The notes under the pieces are model-generated. The model was not told the DNA's origin. It did not search any database and saw nothing but the letters and a program-made list of their open reading frames with translations. Made by a program: the position numbers and the translations under genes. Of a stretch of DNA of 64,000 nucleotides, positions 61,503-64,000 are shown in pieces. Each line of letters opens with the position of its first letter. Position 1 is the stretch's first letter. The stretch comes from GCA-002700125 sp964434385 (GTDB taxonomy: Bacteria > Chloroflexota > Dehalococcoidia > Lucifugimonadales > Lucifugimonadaceae): positions 1 to 64,000 of the forward strand of contig CAYSUW010000002.1 in NCBI GenBank assembly GCA_964434385.1, read 5' to 3'.

Positions 61503-62144
61503 ATGAGTGAACAAAATTTAGAGAAAAAAAAGAAACTACTTTATAGATTATTAGATAAAATCAGAGTAAGAATGATAGCAGGAGTTATCATTTTAATACC
61601 ATTGCTTGTGACTCTTTATCTTCTATCTTTCGCTTTTGAAACATTAGATGGATTTTTCGCACCAATTTTCACTCAAATATTTGGAAGAAAAATACTAGGA
61701 GTTGGATTCATAGTATTAGTACTTTTAACTTTCTTGCTAGGTACAATAAGTAGATTTGCTATTGTTACAAAAATAATTCAATGGATTGAATCCCTAATAC
61801 TAAAAACACCACTATTCGGAGCAATTTACAATACAACACGTGAAGTAGCCAGTTCATTTCAAGGTGGGAAAGCCACTGGTTTTACTACTCCAGTAACAAT
61901 TGAATATCCAAGAAGCGGTGTATGGACGATGGGTTTTCTAACAAGAACTATAGAATTCGATGAAAAAGGAACTCATGGAATAGTTTATATGCCATCAACA
62001 CCTGTACCTAGTACTGGTTGGGTAGTTCTAGTACCGATTGAGAAAGTTAACTTCCTTGATTTAAAAGCAGACCAAGCAATGAAACTTATTGTAGCTGGCG
62101 GAATTGCTTCTTCAGGAAAGATAAAATTTAAAAAAATAAATTAA
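61503..62144 (+). CDS. DUF502-family membrane protein
   Basis: A 213-residue protein with two hydrophobic segments at about 21-43 and 58-80, followed by the conserved IKQWIESLILKTPLFGAIYNTTREV-type region near 92-115, PVTIEYPRSGVW, and YMPSTPVPSTGWVVLVP. All are hallmarks of DUF502 proteins, whose role in bacteria is not established. Overlap-free but close to neighbours: 9 bp after mtnP and 12 bp before the MOSC gene. Confidence 0.88.
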   Translation: MSEQNLEKKKKLLYRLLDKIRVRMIAGVIILIPLLVTLYLLSFAFETLDGFFAPIFTQIFGRKILGVGFIVLVLLTFLLGTISRFAIVTKIIQWIESLILKTPLFGAIYNTTREVASSFQGGKATGFTTPVTIEYPRSGVWTMGFLTRTIEFDEKGTHGIVYMPSTPVPSTGWVVLVPIEKVNFLDLKADQAMKLIVAGGIASSGKIKFKKIN

Positions 62145-62156
62145 TTAATTCTCATA

Positions 62157-62624
62157 ATGGCTTATCCAAAAATAATTTCTGTTTGTTCAAGTGAATTAGG
62201 AGGTATACCTAAATATCCGCAAGAAATTGTTGAAGTAGGAAAGTATGGAATAAAAGGTGATTTCCATTCAGGTGAAACCAATAAGCATGCAAAAAAAATC
62301 AATTCTGATAGACAACTATCATTAGTATCTCAAAATATAATTAATGAATTGTCTGAAAAGCTTCAAGTAGAGATATCTCCTGGAGATTTAGGCGAAAATT
62401 TTTTAGTTGATAATATGGGAGACCTAACTAGCATAGAACCAGGATCAAGGTTAAAAATTGGTAAAGAAGTTATTATAGAAATAACAAATCATAACACTCC
62501 ATGCGTAACACTAAACAAAATTCACCCCTTACTTATGGAGAGCATATTAGGAAAAAGAGGTTTATTAGCTAAAGTAGAATCTACTGGAACTGTAAAACCA
62601 GGAGATCCTATAGAAATTTTATGA
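62157..62624 (+). CDS. MOSC-domain protein
   Basis: A 155-residue stand-alone MOSC domain. GIKGDFHSG near 31-39, ISPGDLGENFLV near 73-84, and the sulfur-carrying Cys116 (NTPC) are in place. The family binds molybdenum cofactors or carries sulfur for their modification. No molybdoenzyme gene is in the window. Its stop overlaps the start of a 38-residue gene as ATGA. Confidence 0.9.
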   Translation: MAYPKIISVCSSELGGIPKYPQEIVEVGKYGIKGDFHSGETNKHAKKINSDRQLSLVSQNIINELSEKLQVEISPGDLGENFLVDNMGDLTSIEPGSRLKIGKEVIIEITNHNTPCVTLNKIHPLLMESILGKRGLLAKVESTGTVKPGDPIEIL

Positions 62625-62737
62625 AAAACAATAAATGTTTAGTATGCAAGTATAATCACTGGCAAAGAAAAGATATTTTTTCAGATATTATTGTTTATAT
62701 TCTCGTGTTAATAGGCTATAAGCATAATCATAAATAA
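62621..62737 (+). CDS. 38-residue CxxC mini-protein
   Basis: ATG 62621 overlaps the MOSC stop (ATGA), and its TAA ends one base before the next gene's ATG, so the frame fills an otherwise unexplained gap exactly. It starts with Cys6-x2-Cys9 (KCLVCKYNHW), then a hydrophobic segment FSDIIVYILVLIGY and a His/Lys end. A metal-binding or redox peptide, or membrane-associated. Too short for homology judgement by eye. Confidence 0.45.
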   Translation: MKNNKCLVCKYNHWQRKDIFSDIIVYILVLIGYKHNHK

Positions 62738-62738
62738 T

Positions 62739-63356
62739 ATGTGTGGAAGATATAATTTACATCAAACAGAACTATTAAAAAATAGATTCCAAGCTGTTAA
62801 TCAAATATCAATTTTCCCTGACTATAATAGAAGTCCAGGTACGATAAACCCAGTAATAATTTCGAAATTTCAAGAAAATTGGATTTTGGGTTTTGAATGG
62901 GGAGTCTCAAAACAAAATAAACTCATTGTAAATAAGAGAGTAGAAACAATTAGTAAGAATTTAGGACTTTATAAAAGATGCCTAGTTCCAATAAATGGAT
63001 ATTATGAGTGGAAATCATATCCTACGGGAAAAATTCCATTTTATATTTTCCCAAAAAACGAAAATTTAATCTCACTAGCAGGAATTTATTATAAAGATTC
63101 TGAAAGTAATGTATCTAGGTATTTAATTCTAACTAAGCCTTCAGATCAAAAAGTGGAGATTATTCACTCGAGAATGCCTGTAATTATATCTCAAAACATG
63201 GAAAATAAATGGTTAAATGAAATTGATAATTTGGATTTAAATTTCAATGATGTGGAACTTGAAATAATTCCAGTTTCAAAGAAAGTTAATAATCATCAAA
63301 ATTCAGATGCAAGCTGTATAAAAAAATCTGATGAATATCAAATATTTTTTAATTAG
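62739..63356 (+). CDS. SRAP (YedK/HMCES) family DNA-crosslink protein
   Basis: A 205-residue SRAP protein. Cys2 (MCGR) is the residue that forms a covalent thiazolidine link with abasic sites in single-stranded DNA; Asn30 (YNRSPG), Glu90 (GYYEW) and His143 (IHSRMPVI) complete the site, and NKRVETI matches the family NxRxET motif. Protects abasic sites at replication forks. No Shine-Dalgarno; likely coupled through the preceding mini-gene. Confidence 0.93.
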   Translation: MCGRYNLHQTELLKNRFQAVNQISIFPDYNRSPGTINPVIISKFQENWILGFEWGVSKQNKLIVNKRVETISKNLGLYKRCLVPINGYYEWKSYPTGKIPFYIFPKNENLISLAGIYYKDSESNVSRYLILTKPSDQKVEIIHSRMPVIISQNMENKWLNEIDNLDLNFNDVELEIIPVSKKVNNHQNSDASCIKKSDEYQIFFN

Positions 63357-63361
63357 ATTAC

Positions 63362-63381
63362 TAATATAAAATTTTATATTA
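63362..63381. repeat. 20-bp perfect palindrome upstream of the tautomerase
   Basis: TAATATAAAATTTTATATTA is its own reverse complement with no spacer. It begins 5 bases after the SRAP stop and ends 30 bases before the tautomerase ATG. Composed only of A and T, so chance or a bent-DNA element cannot be excluded; an operator or -10-containing site is possible. Confidence 0.6.
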
Positions 63382-63411
63382 TAAAAATATAATCATTACA
63401 CAAGGAGAAAA

Positions 63412-63591
63412 ATGCCAGTAGTAAACATTACTTGGAAAGAGGGCAGAAGTAGAGATCAAAAAGAAGAAATTGTAAAAGATATTACAAAAACATTAGTAGA
63501 AAAAGCTGGTGCAAGAGAAGAAGATGTCATTATAATCTTCAACCCTTTAGATGCCTCTAATATAGCTCATGGAAAAGAGCTATTAGGATAA
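63412..63591 (+). CDS. 4-oxalocrotonate tautomerase-like protein
   Basis: A 59-residue protein starting MPVVNITWKEGRS, with Pro at position 2 that becomes the catalytic N-terminal proline after Met removal. The ferredoxin-like half-fold continues with DQKEEIVKDITKTLVEKAG and EDVIIIFN. These hexameric or trimeric enzymes interconvert enol and keto forms of 2-oxo acids. AAGGAG is well placed before the ATG. A keto-enol step fits the neighbouring acid metabolism. Confidence 0.85.
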   Translation: MPVVNITWKEGRSRDQKEEIVKDITKTLVEKAGAREEDVIIIFNPLDASNIAHGKELLG

Positions 63592-63602
63592 ATTTATTAT
63601 TT

Positions 63603-64000
63603 TTAATTGATATTAGATCTATTGTTACCAATAATATCTTTATTAATTAAATTTTCTGGAGCATTTCCCTGTAAAACTGTTAAAGCTTCTCCTACAACTC
63701 TTTCTTGTAGTTCTTCGTTAGATTCTTGTGAGAAATATGCAGTATGGGGAGTTACAATTACATTATCAAATTTAAATAACTCATTTGAAGCTTTAGGGTG
63801 AGGATCTTCCATAACGTCTAAGCCAACGCCTAAAATCTTTCCTGTACTTATACCTTTAATTAGAGCTTCTTCATCAATCAAACCACCTCTAGCTGCATTA
63901 ATAATTATCACGTCATCTTTCATTATTTGAAGCTGATCAAAAGAAATTAAATGTTTAGTTTCTTCTATTAATGGAATATGTAGTGTGATGAAATCTGAAT
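63603..64000 (-). CDS. D-isomer 2-hydroxyacid dehydrogenase, 5' end outside window
   Basis: The frame is open to the window edge and ends at TAA (63603-63605), giving the last 132 residues. SDFITLHIPLIEETKHLIS, then NAARGGLIDEEAL (catalytic Arg), LDVMEDPHPKASNELF and TPHTAYFS (catalytic His) are hallmarks of the phosphoglycerate dehydrogenase/hydroxyacid dehydrogenase NAD-binding domain. Whether it is serA or another hydroxyacid enzyme cannot be told from this part; no ACT domain follows. Confidence 0.9.
   Translation of the reverse strand, partial: SDFITLHIPLIEETKHLISFDQLQIMKDDVIIINAARGGLIDEEALIKGISTGKILGVGLDVMEDPHPKASNELFKFDNVIVTPHTAYFSQESNEELQERVVGEALTVLQGNAPENLINKDIIGNNRSNIN

Noticed and set aside
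62625..62738. Non-coding RNA between the MOSC and SRAP genes
   Set aside because: No stable stem is visible, and an exactly fitting short frame explains the gap better.

Overview
The window is AT-rich DNA, roughly one third G+C by eye, with almost no non-coding sequence: neighbouring genes overlap by 1, 4 or 8 bases or sit a few bases apart. It looks like a free-living, probably marine, bacterium of the Chloroflexota (SAR202/Dehalococcoidia-like). That placement is an inference. It rests on transport lipoproteins with a long Val-Glu-Lys repeat after the lipobox, a guanylate kinase P-loop ending GKD, and an unusual load of enolase-superfamily, Gfo/Idh/MocA and SDR paralogues. No rRNA, tRNA, CRISPR array, transposase or phage gene was seen.

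Left part (1-40.4 kb): a catabolic region for sugars or sugar acids. It starts with a truncated family-3 solute-binding lipoprotein and a type I sulfatase. A minus-strand operon follows (8700 to 2636): a solute-binding-like protein without signal peptide, SDR, ThuA-like protein, an argininosuccinate-lyase-family protein, aldo/keto reductase and a second SDR. Then come two parallel modules. Module 1 (8890-19709) is a complete Opp/Dpp-type ABC transporter followed by a cupin, a Gfo/Idh dehydrogenase, two tandem lipoproteins, an enolase-superfamily enzyme and a DapA-family lyase. Module 2 (19710-31497) has its binding protein inverted (22185-24137) and the permease/ATPase genes on the plus strand, followed by a membrane protein, another enolase-superfamily enzyme and an SDR; two more enolase-superfamily genes lie on the minus strand between the modules. 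Next are an L-rhamnose-mutarotase-like gene, an amidohydrolase of the lactonase type, a small alpha/beta-barrel protein and two tandem Gfo/Idh genes. A minus operon (40430 to 35327) holds Gfo/Idh, a DAO-type FAD oxidoreductase, two almost identical NAD-epimerase genes and a galactonate-dehydratase-like enzyme. Mutarotase, dehydrogenase, lactonase, acid-sugar dehydratase and aldolase are the enzyme types of the oxidative (non-phosphorylating) pathways for L-rhamnose, L-fucose and related sugars. The exact sugars cannot be read from the sequence. The Opp-type transporters are therefore more likely glycan or sugar-acid importers than peptide importers.

Middle part (40.5-48 kb): a housekeeping minus operon of PAC2 protein, an unknown protein, a TyrA-like dehydrogenase, aroA, gmk, glycerate kinase and L-2-hydroxyglutarate oxidase, with a DUF971 gene beside it. 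Right part (48-64 kb): glycerophosphodiesterase, an Atg22-like MFS protein, a further Gfo/Idh and enolase-superfamily enzyme, a TauE/SafE exporter, an M1 aminopeptidase, an AlkA-type glycosylase, a ThDP enzyme, a PPOX protein, the divergent adenine-salvage pair apt/mtnP, then DUF502, MOSC, a 38-residue CxxC mini-gene, SRAP and a tautomerase, and the end of a 2-hydroxyacid dehydrogenase.

Most unusual points: an Opp-type ATPase with a C-terminal membrane helix next to a separate 68-residue membrane peptide; CxxC...CxxC tails on both OppD-like ATPases; a tandem epimerase pair identical over about 750 bp but with different last 12 residues; a rhamnonate-dehydratase-like enzyme lacking the first metal-ligand Asp; and no recognisable transcription regulator for the whole catabolic region.
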